The translations under genes were made by a program, and so were the position numbers. Source: Candidatus Coatesbacteria bacterium (GTDB taxonomy: Bacteria > RBG-13-66-14). From it: 36,043 nt of DNA. Position 1 is the stretch's first letter. Each line of letters starts with the position of its first letter. Below, piece by piece: positions 23,117 to 31,078 of this stretch. The notes below the pieces were generated by a model that ran no database searches, was not told where the DNA came from, and saw only the letters and a program-made list of their open reading frames with translations. Location of the stretch: NCBI GenBank assembly GCA_014728225.1, contig WJLX01000043.1, forward strand, positions 1 through 36,043, in the 5' to 3' direction.

Positions 23117-23245
23117 CGTTTTTTAAGCTCGCTACCGGAGTTGTCCGCAGTCGGCGGTCGAAGGGGGCCGGGCGTGTTGGGGGTATTGATTATCCTCTGT
23201 ATTGCTAAAAGCTTGCGCGGTCGGTTGGTGCATTATCCAATTAAA

Positions 23246-23275
23246 ACCCCCGCGGGGTCAAGCCGCTCCGCGGGG
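23246..23275 (-). terminator. Terminator of the GT2 gene
   Basis: CCCCGCGG and CCGCGGGG form the stem. On the minus strand it is followed by GTTTTAATTGG, a short T-rich run. It lies 38 bases past the stop codon of the glycosyltransferase gene, so the sugar transferase downstream must have its own promoter. Confidence 0.65.
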
Positions 23276-23312
23276 TTGGCTTTGTGGTGCGCCGGGGGCC
23301 GCAGGCGCAGCG

Positions 23313-24512
23313 TCAATCCTGGCGGGGTTTCCAGGTCACGGCGCGGCGCCCTTTGCAGAAGCGCCCCCAGGCCACGGCCATGGCGGCGAAGGTAGCCGTG
23401 GTGTAGTAGGGCAGGGCGGGGAGGCCGCGGAGGCGGTCGTGGAGCAGGGCGCCGACGGCGGCGGCCAGATAGAAGGCGCCCTGGGCCAGGCTGAGCCAGA
23501 GATACGGATAAGCCGAGGCGAAGACGCCGACGTGGGCGGTCACGGCGCCGACGGTGCCGCTGAAGGCGCAGACGACGCCGGAGAGCAGCAGCGTCAGCAG
23601 CCAGAGCGGCGTTGTTTGGCGCAGGGTTTTGCGCAGGAAGAAATTGAGATGGTAGAGGAGGTGGCCCCGGAGCGGCAGGACCTGGTGCAGGTAGGGGAAG
23701 AAGCCCATCTCGAGCAGGGACAGCCGCACCCGTCGGCGGAACTCGTCCCCCGAAGCGGTCTGGGTCTCCTCCCAGGCCCGGACCCGGGGGTCGTAGATCG
23801 TCCGCTTGCCGAAGGCCACCGTGGAGACGGTCAGCAGGGTGTCCGGCGAGACCTCGGGGGCCGAGGGGTGGTAGAGTTCGCGACGCAGGGCCATGTGGCC
23901 GCCCTGGACGTAGATGCAGCTCCACATCCGGCTCTCCCAGATCTTCTGCCGGTCCTCGTAGCGACGGATGAAGGAGTTGCCGTAGGCGGTCGCCGTGGCG
24001 CCGTCCGTCGATGGGGGGCGCTGTTCGAGGTAGCCGCCGACGCAGCCGACGCTCGGATCGGCGAACAGCTCGGCGAAGCGCAGCAGGGCGTCGGGCTCCA
24101 GCATGACGTTGCCGTCGGAGTAGACGATGATCTCGCCTCGGCAGGCGGGGGAGAGCTCGTTCATCACCGTGGTCTTGCCGCGGTTCTCCTCGAAGGCCAC
24201 CACACGTACCCCCCGATCCTCGTAGCGCCGGGCGAGGGCGACGGTGTCGTCGGCGGAGCCGTCGTCGGCGACGAGGATCTCCAGCTTGTCGGCCGGATAA
24301 TCCAGCGCCAGGGCGTTCTCCAGCTTGGCGGCGATGTTGGCCGCCTCGTTGTAGCAGGGGATGAACAGGGTGAAGCTCGGGCGGTGGGCGGGATCGCGCT
24401 TGACCGGTCGGTGGATGAAGCGGGAAAGCAGGAACAACAGCAGGGGGTGGAGGAGGTAGATCTCCGCCAACACGAACAGCGATAGCCAGAAGATGACGGC
24501 GGCGACGGTCAT
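23313..24512 (-). CDS. Membrane glycosyltransferase, family 2
   Basis: The 399-aa protein has an N-terminal anchor (about 5-30), a GT-A catalytic domain (about 46-270) with FIPCYNEAANI, LVADDGSADDTV, the metal-binding-type YSDGNVML, and an EETQTASGDEFRRRVRL acceptor region, then several C-terminal membrane helices (about 290-380). This is the layout of processive or membrane-linked GT2 enzymes that build cell-surface polysaccharides. An RRxRL-type segment takes the place of the QxxRW motif. The start overlaps the stop of the RmlD-like gene by four bases, so the two are translationally coupled. Donor and acceptor sugars are unknown. Confidence 0.9.
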   Translation of the reverse strand: MTVAAVIFWLSLFVLAEIYLLHPLLLFLLSRFIHRPVKRDPAHRPSFTLFIPCYNEAANIAAKLENALALDYPADKLEILVADDGSADDTVALARRYEDRGVRVVAFEENRGKTTVMNELSPACRGEIIVYSDGNVMLEPDALLRFAELFADPSVGCVGGYLEQRPPSTDGATATAYGNSFIRRYEDRQKIWESRMWSCIYVQGGHMALRRELYHPSAPEVSPDTLLTVSTVAFGKRTIYDPRVRAWEETQTASGDEFRRRVRLSLLEMGFFPYLHQVLPLRGHLLYHLNFFLRKTLRQTTPLWLLTLLLSGVVCAFSGTVGAVTAHVGVFASAYPYLWLSLAQGAFYLAAAVGALLHDRLRGLPALPYYTTATFAAMAVAWGRFCKGRRAVTWKPRQD

Positions 24513-25354
24513 CGGCGGTATTCGGCGCGGACGGCGGCGGTCCAGTCGTCGGTGGGCTCCAGCTTCAACGAGCGCAGCCGGTCGATGTTCAAGCCCAGAT
24601 ACGGCCCCCGGGGAACCTTCTCGCCGAAGTGGTCGCTGCTGACGCCCTCAAGCTCGACCTGGGCGAGATCGTTGGCGGCCAGGATCTCCCGGGCGAACTC
24701 CAGCCGGTTGGGCGGCGGGCCGGGGTTGGCCACATGGACGTAGCCCCGCAGCTCTTTCAGGGGCACTACGCCCAGCAGGATCTCCAGCAGATCGGCCATC
24801 CGCATCGGCGAACCGTAGCGGTCGTCGACCACCTGGAGCCGGTCGCGCTCCCGGGCCAGCTTGATGATGAAGTCGGGGAACTTGCCCACCTGGGTGCCGC
24901 CGAACAGCCAGCCGATGCGCAGGATGGTCCAGTCGTCGGCCTTGTCTTCGACCTCGAGTTCGCCCTCGCGCTTGGTCCGGCCGTAAACGTTGACGGGGTT
25001 GGGCGCGTCGGTCTCGGTGTAGGGCGTTCCCTTGACGCCGTCGAAGACGGCGTCCGTCGAGAGGTACAGCAGCCGGGCGCCGACGCGGCGGGCGGCCGCG
25101 GCGGCGTTGCCGGCGACGACGGCGTTGACCTGCCGGGCCAGCTCGGGCTCGCGCTCGCACTGGTGCAGGTCGGTCAGGGCGGCGTAGTTGACGACCAGGT
25201 CGGGCTCGGCCGTCTCGACGGCCCGGAAGAGAGCCTCGCGGTCGCGGGCGTCCAGCTCGGCCAGAGTAGGCGCGGTGACCGCCCAGCGCCGGGCCAGACT
25301 CGGAATTGTGAAGGTGCCGACGCGACCCTCGCCACCCAGGATGAACAGGCGCAT
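24509..25354 (-). CDS. RmlD-like NAD(P)-dependent sugar-nucleotide reductase
   Basis: The 281-aa product is an extended short-chain dehydrogenase: nucleotide-binding GGEGRVG (8-14), NYAALTDLHQCEREPELARQVN, LYLSTDAVFDG, and catalytic YGRTK. This matches dTDP-4-dehydrorhamnose reductase (RmlD), which makes dTDP-L-rhamnose; however rmlA, rmlB and rmlC are not in the window, so another 4-keto-sugar substrate is possible. The ATG at 25354 has GAGG five bases upstream; the longer frame to 25462 lacks domain homology. It is first in an operon with the GT2 gene and diverges from the flavoprotein gene at 25488. Confidence 0.85.
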   Translation of the reverse strand: MRLFILGGEGRVGTFTIPSLARRWAVTAPTLAELDARDREALFRAVETAEPDLVVNYAALTDLHQCEREPELARQVNAVVAGNAAAAARRVGARLLYLSTDAVFDGVKGTPYTETDAPNPVNVYGRTKREGELEVEDKADDWTILRIGWLFGGTQVGKFPDFIIKLARERDRLQVVDDRYGSPMRMADLLEILLGVVPLKELRGYVHVANPGPPPNRLEFAREILAANDLAQVELEGVSSDHFGEKVPRGPYLGLNIDRLRSLKLEPTDDWTAAVRAEYRR

Positions 25355-25450
25355 GACTACCTCGGTGAAGGCTTTCCTCAGGGATTGAATTGGTATTTTA
25401 CCGTACCGGCGGTCAAAGGTAAAGCGTAGCTGGGCCGTTGCCGCGCGGTT

Positions 25451-25459
25451 TGCTATAAT
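25451..25459 (+). promoter_or_regulatory. Extended -10 promoter of the reductase gene at 25488
   Basis: TGC-TATAAT is a consensus extended -10 element. Transcription would start near 25466, 22 bases before the GTG start codon. No good -35 box is present. Confidence 0.6.
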
Positions 25460-25487
25460 CAACGCGCCACCGTCACCCGGGAGCGCC

Positions 25488-26705
25488 GTGGGTCGTCAAA
25501 GCGCCCAACTGGTAATCGTCGGCGCCGGTCCGGCCGGTTCCGCCTGCGCCCTGCACGCCGCCCGGGACGGCCTCGAGGTTCTGCTACTCGAAAAACGCCA
25601 ACAGGTAGGTTTTCCCGTCCGCTGCGCCGAGGCCGTCGGCCGGGAGGGTTTCGCCGCCGAATTGGCCGCCGAGCCGGCTTTCTTTCCCGACGGACCCGCG
25701 GGCGATCCCGCCCCCGGGATGCTCGCCGACTTCATCGACGGCGGCGCCCTCGTCGCCCCCGACGGCACCACGGCCTATCTCGAAAAGCCCCGCGTCGGCT
25801 ACGTGCTCGAGCGCAAGATCTTCGACCTGCTGTTGGCCGAGGAGGCCGTCCGCTGCGGGACCGAGCTGTGGACCAAGGCCCGGGCCGTCGGCCTGCGACG
25901 CGACGGCGACCGTTGGCGGATCATCGTCCAGCGCCACGGCTCGCGGATGGAGCTCGAGACCCCCCTCGTCGTCGGCGCCGACGGCGTCGAGGGTCTCGTC
26001 GGCCGCTGGGCCGGTCTCAAGAAGCCGCTCAAACCCGGCGAAATCCACTCCTGCGCCCAGGTGCTGGCCGCCGGTCTGGGCGATGAGATCCGCCCGCGCA
26101 GCGTCTACTTCCACCTCGGCTCCCGCCTCGCCCCGCGCGGCTATCTGTGGATCTTCCCCAAGGGCCCCGGCCGGGCCAACATCGGCCTCGGTCTGCGCGG
26201 CCCCGTCGAGGGGCCTCCCGCCCGAGCCCACCTCGAGGCTTTCCTCAACGCCAACTTCCCCGGAGCGGGTGTCCTGGAGGAGGTCCACGGCTGTGTGCCG
26301 ACAACGGAACCGCCGACGGACCTCGCCGCCGACGGCCTCCTGCTCATCGGCGACGCCGCCCGCCAGGTCGACCCCTTCTCCGGCGCCGGCATCAACTGGG
26401 CCCTCGAGGCCGGTCGCCTGGCCGCCGAAACCGCCGCCGCGGCGCTCACCGCCGAGCGCACACCCACCCTCGAGCGCCTGAAAACCTACGAGCGCAACTG
26501 GCGCCGCGCCCATCGGCGCGAGCACCAGAAGCTCCTGCGCGTCAAAAACTTCGTCGACGAGCTGACCGACGAGGAGATCAACCGCGCCGCCGCCGCGCTG
26601 GCCGCCTCCACCGATGAGCTGGGCGAGTTCTCCGTCGGACGGATGCTCGGCCACATCCTGCGCCGGGATCCCGGCCTGCTCTGGAAGGCCCGCAAACTGC
26701 TCTGA
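25488..26705 (+). CDS. Geranylgeranyl reductase family FAD-dependent oxidoreductase
   Basis: The 405-aa flavoprotein has the FAD dinucleotide fold VGAGPAGSACALHAA (11-25) with LLLEKR, the family motif FPVRCAEAVGREGF (PVxCxE type), GADGVEGLVGRWA, YLWIFPKGPGRANIGLGL (the YxWxFPKG motif of geranylgeranyl reductases) and IGDAARQVDPFSGAGINWALEAG. These enzymes saturate isoprenoid chains of archaeal-type lipids, chlorophyll or menaquinone side chains. A UbiA prenyltransferase gene follows on the same strand, which fits isoprenoid lipid or quinone modification. The start is GTG at 25488 with GGGAG four bases upstream. A nested palindrome begins five bases after the stop codon. Confidence 0.9.
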   Translation: MGRQSAQLVIVGAGPAGSACALHAARDGLEVLLLEKRQQVGFPVRCAEAVGREGFAAELAAEPAFFPDGPAGDPAPGMLADFIDGGALVAPDGTTAYLEKPRVGYVLERKIFDLLLAEEAVRCGTELWTKARAVGLRRDGDRWRIIVQRHGSRMELETPLVVGADGVEGLVGRWAGLKKPLKPGEIHSCAQVLAAGLGDEIRPRSVYFHLGSRLAPRGYLWIFPKGPGRANIGLGLRGPVEGPPARAHLEAFLNANFPGAGVLEEVHGCVPTTEPPTDLAADGLLLIGDAARQVDPFSGAGINWALEAGRLAAETAAAALTAERTPTLERLKTYERNWRRAHRREHQKLLRVKNFVDELTDEEINRAAAALAASTDELGEFSVGRMLGHILRRDPGLLWKARKLL

Positions 26706-26710
26706 AACCG

Positions 26711-26901
26711 CCGGCGAGAACTCAGAAAAACCCTCCGGCGATCGTGAGCACAGCGCTCACGCTCAGCGCCGGAACCGGCACGGTTTTTGCGGAGGCGGAC
26801 CGTTGTCGGCGCGCTCAACGGCCGCCGAGATGCAAAAACCGTGCCGGTTCCGGCCGGTGGTGATTGACGAAACCGCCGCCTTTTTTCTGAGTTCTCGCCG
26901 G
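26711..26901. repeat. Nested palindrome, copy D (reverse orientation)
   Basis: The outer arms 26711-26730 (CCGGCGAGAACTCAGAAAAA) and 26882-26901 are a perfect 20-bp inverted repeat with a sequence unlike the other copies. The inner arms 26768-26790 and 26832-26854 are perfect over 23 bp. Spacers are 37 and 27 nt; the loop is 41 nt. The left spacer has its own hairpin GTGAGC/GCTCAC. The asymmetric loop runs on the opposite strand compared with copies A, B, C and E. Confidence 0.88.
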
Positions 26902-26933
26902 GCACCGGTCATGGACAGACAACCGGGAAGGCG

Positions 26934-27821
26934 ATGTCCCCATTCCGCAAAGCTAAGGCCCTCTGGCGTCTGGCCCGTCCGGGCAACGTGCTGCTGATCT
27001 TCGCCGCCGTCGTCGTCGGGGCGGTGCTGGGTGTGCCGCCCGCGGCCTGCCCGCTGGCCGGGGTGGGGGCGCTGTTGGGAACGGTACTGCCCGCCGCCGC
27101 CGCCCTGGGTCTGGTGGCCGCCGGAGGTTACGCCGTCAACGACCGTTGCGATCTGGCGATGGACAAGGTCAACCGCCCGCAGCGCCCCCTGCCCGCCGGG
27201 GAGCTCTCGCCCCGGACGGCGTCGCTCTTCGGCGGCTTCTGCTGGCTGGCGGCCCTGGGGCTGGCCTGGCTCGGACCCCGGGAGGGCTTCTGGATCGTTC
27301 CCGGCTGCATCGTTCTCTCCCTGGTCTACGCCCTGTGGCTCAAGCCGACGGGGTTGCCCGGCAACCTGGCGGTGGCCCTGATGACCTCGCTGGCGCTGGC
27401 CTACGGGGCGACGGCCCTCGGCGCCCTGGAGCTGGTGTTGCCGATCGCCGCCCTGGCCTTCCTGGTCAACCTGTCCCGGGAGCTCTACAAGGACGTCGAG
27501 GACCTGCCGGGCGACGAGGCCGCCGGCGCCCGCACCCTGGCTGTGCGTCTGGGCGGCCGGTGGACCCGTTTGATCGGCTCGGCGACGGCCTTTGCCGTGA
27601 CCCCGGCCCTGTTGGCTTTCTACTTCAGCGGGGAGATCGGCTGGCTCGACGCCGCGGCCCTGGGGGCCGGTTTCGCCCTGCCGCTGATCGTCATCGGCGT
27701 CTACGGTCTGGGGCGTCCCGCCGAAGCCGGTCGGGTCCAGCGCTGGCTCAAGGAAACCATGTTCGCCGGGCTGGCCGTGCTGCTTCTCGGCCGGGCCCTC
27801 TTCCGCTTATTGTCGAACTGA
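26934..27821 (+). CDS. UbiA-family prenyltransferase (possible DGGGP synthase type)
   Basis: The 295-aa protein has about eight to nine membrane helices and both aspartate-rich motifs: NDRCDLAMDKVNRPQRPLPAG (69-89) for prenyl diphosphate and Mg2+, and SRELYKDVEDLPGDEAAGARTLAV (180-203). The RELYKDVEDxxGD form resembles geranylgeranylglyceryl-phosphate geranylgeranyltransferases of archaeal lipid synthesis more than MenA or UbiA, and the neighbouring geranylgeranyl-reductase-family gene supports this; quinone or heme-type prenyl transfer remains possible. GGGAAGG lies three bases before the ATG. Between it and the reductase gene is palindrome D. Confidence 0.88.
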   Translation: MSPFRKAKALWRLARPGNVLLIFAAVVVGAVLGVPPAACPLAGVGALLGTVLPAAAALGLVAAGGYAVNDRCDLAMDKVNRPQRPLPAGELSPRTASLFGGFCWLAALGLAWLGPREGFWIVPGCIVLSLVYALWLKPTGLPGNLAVALMTSLALAYGATALGALELVLPIAALAFLVNLSRELYKDVEDLPGDEAAGARTLAVRLGGRWTRLIGSATAFAVTPALLAFYFSGEIGWLDAAALGAGFALPLIVIGVYGLGRPAEAGRVQRWLKETMFAGLAVLLLGRALFRLLSN

Positions 27822-27868
27822 GTCACGGCGCTGATGCTGTTGACGTTCAGTTATGGAACCACGCCGCA

Positions 27869-28256
27869 GGAGCGCGGCTGGGCCGGCTGGAGGATAAACT
27901 GGCAAAACGGCGGCGCCGAAGCTGAAGACCTATGACAAAGGGTCCTTGGCGAAGGAGCGCAGATGGGCCGGCTGGAGGATAAACTGGCAAAATGGCGGCG
28001 CCAAACTGAAGACCTTGACAAAGGGTCCTTGGCGCAGGAGCGCAGCTGGGCCGACTGGAGGATAAACTGGCAAAACGGCGGCGCCGAAGCTGAAGACCTA
28101 TGACAAAGGGTCCTTGGCGCAGGAGCGCAGATGGGCTGGCTGGAGGATAAACTGGGAAAATGGCGGCGCCAAACTGAAGACCTATGACAAAGGGACCTTG
28201 GCGAAGGAGCGCAGATGGGCTGGCTGGAGGATAAACTGGGAAAATGGCGGCTGGGG
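27869..28256 (+). repeat. Tandem ~84-bp repeats: duplicated ribosome site and start region
   Basis: The gene at 28215 is preceded by four copies of its own beginning, with start-codon positions at 27878 (CTG), 27963 (ATG), 28046 (CTG) and 28131 (ATG), spaced 85, 83, 85 and 84 bp. Each unit holds AGGAGCGC as ribosome site, then GGGC-GGCTGGAGGATAAACTG, a TGGCGGCGCC region and GACCTATGACAAAGGG. The copy at 28131 is an intact 18-codon frame, MGWLEDKLGKWRRQTEDL then stop (28131-28187). The copy at 27963 lacks one base at its stop and reads on for 46 codons through the next unit. Only the last copy runs into the full gene. Confidence 0.85.
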
Positions 28257-28871
28257 ATCGCCGCTGAAACGAGCGAGCGGGACGCGGCCTACATCGTCGC
28301 CGGTGCCGATGACCTGGCCGGGATGACCCCCGTCGAGCGGAGCGCCTGGACCGCCGGAGCCCTGGAACGCTTCAAGGAGCGGGTACCCGCTTCAGCCACG
28401 CGCCGGCGGTTGTTGACGAGCTTCAGTTGCAGTTACCTGGAGGAGGTCGAGCTGGGGCTGGGGCCGGAGCCGCTGGAACGGATGCGCAGCCTCTACCGGA
28501 AAACGGGGGACCTCGACGGCGTCCTGGCGGCGATGCGGGAAGCCAACGCCGTCGAGGGCCGCAAGCTCTACCCGGCCTTCGAGCGGCGCGGCGCGACCGT
28601 CGCCGTCACCAAACCGCCCCGGGATCCCGCCGCCTACGAGCAAGCCGCCACGCCCCTGGAGAAAAGGCGGGCGGCCTGTTTCTGCCCCCTGGCCGCGGCG
28701 GGCGCCGAGACCCTGCCGGAGGAGTACTGCTACTGCGGCGCCGGTTGGAGCAAGATCATCTGGGAGTTCATCCTCGAACGGTCCGTCGAGGTCGAGGTCA
28801 GCGGTTCGCTGATGGCCGGCGACGAGGCCTGCAGCTTTATCATCCGACCGAGCGCTCCGCCGGAGGGTTAG
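28215..28871 (+). CDS. Cysteine-pair protein of unknown function (DUF6144/4-vinyl-reductase-like)
   Basis: The 218-aa soluble protein has a helical N-terminal half and a C-terminal half with CxC pairs at C155/C157 (ACFCPLA) and C172/C174 (YCYCGAGW), then WEFILERSVEVEVSGSLMAGDEACSFII, which resembles the ligand-binding end of 4-vinyl-reductase/DUF6144 proteins, where such cysteines may bind metal. Recognition is tentative and no reaction can be assigned. The ATG at 28215 has AAGGAG six bases upstream and is the last of a series of duplicated start regions. Its stop codon overlaps by three bases the stop codon of the convergent cyclase-like gene. Confidence 0.75.
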   Translation: MGWLEDKLGKWRLGIAAETSERDAAYIVAGADDLAGMTPVERSAWTAGALERFKERVPASATRRRLLTSFSCSYLEEVELGLGPEPLERMRSLYRKTGDLDGVLAAMREANAVEGRKLYPAFERRGATVAVTKPPRDPAAYEQAATPLEKRRAACFCPLAAAGAETLPEEYCYCGAGWSKIIWEFILERSVEVEVSGSLMAGDEACSFIIRPSAPPEG

Positions 28872-30190
28872 GTCGAATCGTCGTCCCCCGGCTCCGTTTC
28901 ACCCGTCTCCATTTCACCGATGAGCAGCTCGAAGCGCGGATCGCTGCGCAGGGGGGCCAGGTCTTCGTCGCTCTCGACGGCCCGGCTCAGGGAGGGGTCC
29001 AGTTCCAGGGCCCGCTCGAGATACCCGAGGGCCGTCTCCCAATCCCCGTGCCGTACCGCCAGGCAGGCCAGATTGTAGCGGGGCAGCGGCAGCGAGGGGT
29101 TCAGCTCGGCGGCGCGGCGGAACTCCTCGGCGCCCAGCTCCTCGGCGCCCAGCCGACAGTGGGTCACGCCGGCGTTGTAGTGGGCCATGGCGAAGTCCGG
29201 ATCGAGCTCCAGAGCCCGGCGGGTGTTGGCCAGGGCCTCCTCCAGTTTGTCCGTCCGCTCCAGCAGGCCCCCGAGGGTATAGTGGATGTCGGCGTCGTCG
29301 GGGGCCACCCGCAGGGCCTGGCGAGCGGCCTCGACGGCCTCGTCGAAGCGGCCCAGATTGCCCAACTGCTTGGCCAGCTCGACCCGGGCCGGAATCAGCC
29401 GGGGATGGTAGCGGACGGCGCGGTGAAAGCAGGCCGCGGCGGCTTCTCGCCTGGCCCGATCATCGGCGGTCAGCATGCCGCGGAAGTACCACTCCCGGGC
29501 CAGGGCGCGTCGCTCGAAGCCCAGCAGCGTCTGCGGCTCCTCCGGTTTTCGCGGCGGCCGGGTCAACCCCAGCAGCTCGTAGTAGGCCCGCCGGTCCTCC
29601 TGGGGCACGTCGGCCGAAGGCGGCCGGTCGAGGACATCGAAGCGCCCCAGGTAGCGGTAACGGTAGAGGGTGTTGGAGGCCAGCGCGGCGGCGACCTCGG
29701 TGACGGCTACACCGCCCGGCGGGGCCAGGTGCTGCAGGACGAAGGCCGTATTGATCGCCGAGCTGTACGTCGCCCCCTGCCGCAGTTGTTCGAACTGCTC
29801 GGCGATGACCTCGCCGTAGTGGACGGCGATGCGCAGCCGCAGACTGCCCCCGTGGAGGGCGTTGCGGGAGCTGCGCAACCGTGGAGCGATGAGCTTCCGC
29901 CAGCGGCTCTCCCAGCTGCGGGCCAGGCGCAGGGCCAGCAGCAGGGCCTCGTCGATGTCCCGCAGGATGAACAGGTTGCCGTCGCCGAGGTTGGTCGGCG
30001 GAAAGGCCAGTTGCCGTTCCGGATGCCGACCGCCGGCCAGCCGCAGGGCCAGACCGCTGTGTTCACGCAGCACCCGTCTGACCCAGGCGGCCGGCAGGTA
30101 GTGCATCGCGCCCTTCGAGCCGACCAGGTCGGTGAAGACGATGGGCAGGAAGTGTTGCGCGCGTTGAACGCGTTGTTCGGCTGTTTCCAT
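28868..30190 (-). CDS. Class III nucleotidyl cyclase-like domain fused to TPR repeats
   Basis: The 440-aa protein begins with a cyclase-homology domain (about 10-200): [13 protein letters not shown] (usual FTDLVGST), [10 protein letters not shown] (usual GDG), and [14 protein letters not shown] (usual RIGVHTGEV). The metal-binding aspartates appear kept, but spacing and the catalytic C-terminal part are unusual, so cyclase activity is unproven. About six TPR units follow (about 225-420), for example [27 protein letters not shown] and [23 protein letters not shown], ending in an acidic tail. Such fusions usually form signal-responsive scaffolds. The gene diverges from pdxJ and converges on the Cys-rich gene. 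Confidence 0.85.
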   Translation of the reverse strand: METAEQRVQRAQHFLPIVFTDLVGSKGAMHYLPAAWVRRVLREHSGLALRLAGGRHPERQLAFPPTNLGDGNLFILRDIDEALLLALRLARSWESRWRKLIAPRLRSSRNALHGGSLRLRIAVHYGEVIAEQFEQLRQGATYSSAINTAFVLQHLAPPGGVAVTEVAAALASNTLYRYRYLGRFDVLDRPPSADVPQEDRRAYYELLGLTRPPRKPEEPQTLLGFERRALAREWYFRGMLTADDRARREAAAACFHRAVRYHPRLIPARVELAKQLGNLGRFDEAVEAARQALRVAPDDADIHYTLGGLLERTDKLEEALANTRRALELDPDFAMAHYNAGVTHCRLGAEELGAEEFRRAAELNPSLPLPRYNLACLAVRHGDWETALGYLERALELDPSLSRAVESDEDLAPLRSDPRFELLIGEMETGETEPGDDDST

Positions 30191-30293
30191 CGCATCGACC
30201 TCGGGTGGATCGAACTGTTGCCACGAGCATTACAGCTCGGCGACCATTATCCAGTTTACCAACCGCCCGCTGTTCATTCAACAACACCAGCCG

Positions 30294-30322
30294 TTTACTG
30301 TCATCACCGTTACCGGTATAAT
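30294..30322 (+). promoter_or_regulatory. Promoter of pdxJ
   Basis: TTTACT (30294-30299), a 17-base spacer and consensus TATAAT (30317-30322) lie in the divergent gap between the cyclase-like gene and pdxJ. The expected start near 30329 gives a leader of about 30 nt. Confidence 0.7.
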
Positions 30323-30359
30323 CAACCGGCCCTTACCAAGGCGAAAGCGAGGAGCAGTC

Positions 30360-31067
30360 ATGGCCCGTCTGGGCGTCAACATCGATCACATCGCCACCCT
30401 GCGTCAGGCCCGCCGCACCTTCGAGCCCGATCCGGTCAACGCCGTGGGCGTCGTCGAACGTGCCGGGGCCTTCGGCATCGTCTGTCACCTGCGCGAAGAC
30501 CGCCGCCACATCTCCGACCGCGACCTGCGCCTGATCCGCCGGGTCTGCGCCGTCCATCTGAACCTCGAGATGGCCGCCGAGCCGTCGATCGCGGCCCTGG
30601 CCCGCGAGGTGCGACCGGACGCCTGCACCCTGGTTCCCGAGCGTCGGCAGGAAGTAACCACGGAGGGCGGTCTCAACGTCGTCGGCAACTACGCCCAGTT
30701 GGCGGAGACGGTGAACGGGCTGGCGCCGATCCGCTGCAGCGCCTTTGTCGATCCCGAACCCGAGCAGATCCGCGCCGCCCAGGAGGCCGGCTTCCATGCC
30801 GTCGAGCTGCACACCGGCGAGTACGCCAACGCCGCCGACGAGCCCGCCCGCCGCGCCGAGCTGGAGCGCCTGGCCGCCGGGGCCCGCCTGGCCGATGAGC
30901 TGGGCCTCTACGTTGCCGCCGGTCACGGTCTGACCTACTTCAACGTCACCCCCGTCGTCGAACTCGGCGTCTTCGCCGAATTCAACATCGGCCACTCGAT
31001 CATCAGCCGCGCCGTTTTCACCGGTCTCGACGAGGCCGTGCGCGAGATGGTCCTGCTGGTCGGCTAG
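30360..31067 (+). CDS. pdxJ: Pyridoxine 5'-phosphate synthase
   Basis: PdxJ condenses 3-amino-1-hydroxyacetone phosphate with deoxyxylulose phosphate, the last ring-forming step of DXP-dependent vitamin B6 synthesis. The 235-aa product contains the family signatures [16 protein letters not shown] at the N-terminus, [52 protein letters not shown] and [14 protein letters not shown]. Length is typical. GGAG lies five bases before the ATG. A TolB-like gene starts 11 bases downstream, so they share a transcript, though no functional link is apparent. Confidence 0.98.
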   Translation: MARLGVNIDHIATLRQARRTFEPDPVNAVGVVERAGAFGIVCHLREDRRHISDRDLRLIRRVCAVHLNLEMAAEPSIAALAREVRPDACTLVPERRQEVTTEGGLNVVGNYAQLAETVNGLAPIRCSAFVDPEPEQIRAAQEAGFHAVELHTGEYANAADEPARRAELERLAAGARLADELGLYVAAGHGLTYFNVTPVVELGVFAEFNIGHSIISRAVFTGLDEAVREMVLLVG

Positions 31068-31078
31068 AGGTTCCTCAA

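Noticed and set aside
26711-26901. Palindromes as transposon ends (MITE)
   Set aside because: Outer arms differ between copies and I see no target-site duplication at the borders, so fixed terminal inverted repeats are not supported within this window.
28114-28326. 70-codon frame reading WRINWENGG repeats
   Set aside because: This is an alternative frame of the tandem start-region repeats; its start lacks a ribosome site and the frame ends inside the gene at 28215.
28427-30898. 823-codon open frame on the plus strand
   Set aside because: It overlaps three well-supported genes (Cys-pair protein, cyclase-TPR, pdxJ) and has no domain; it is an absence of stop codons in high-GC sequence.
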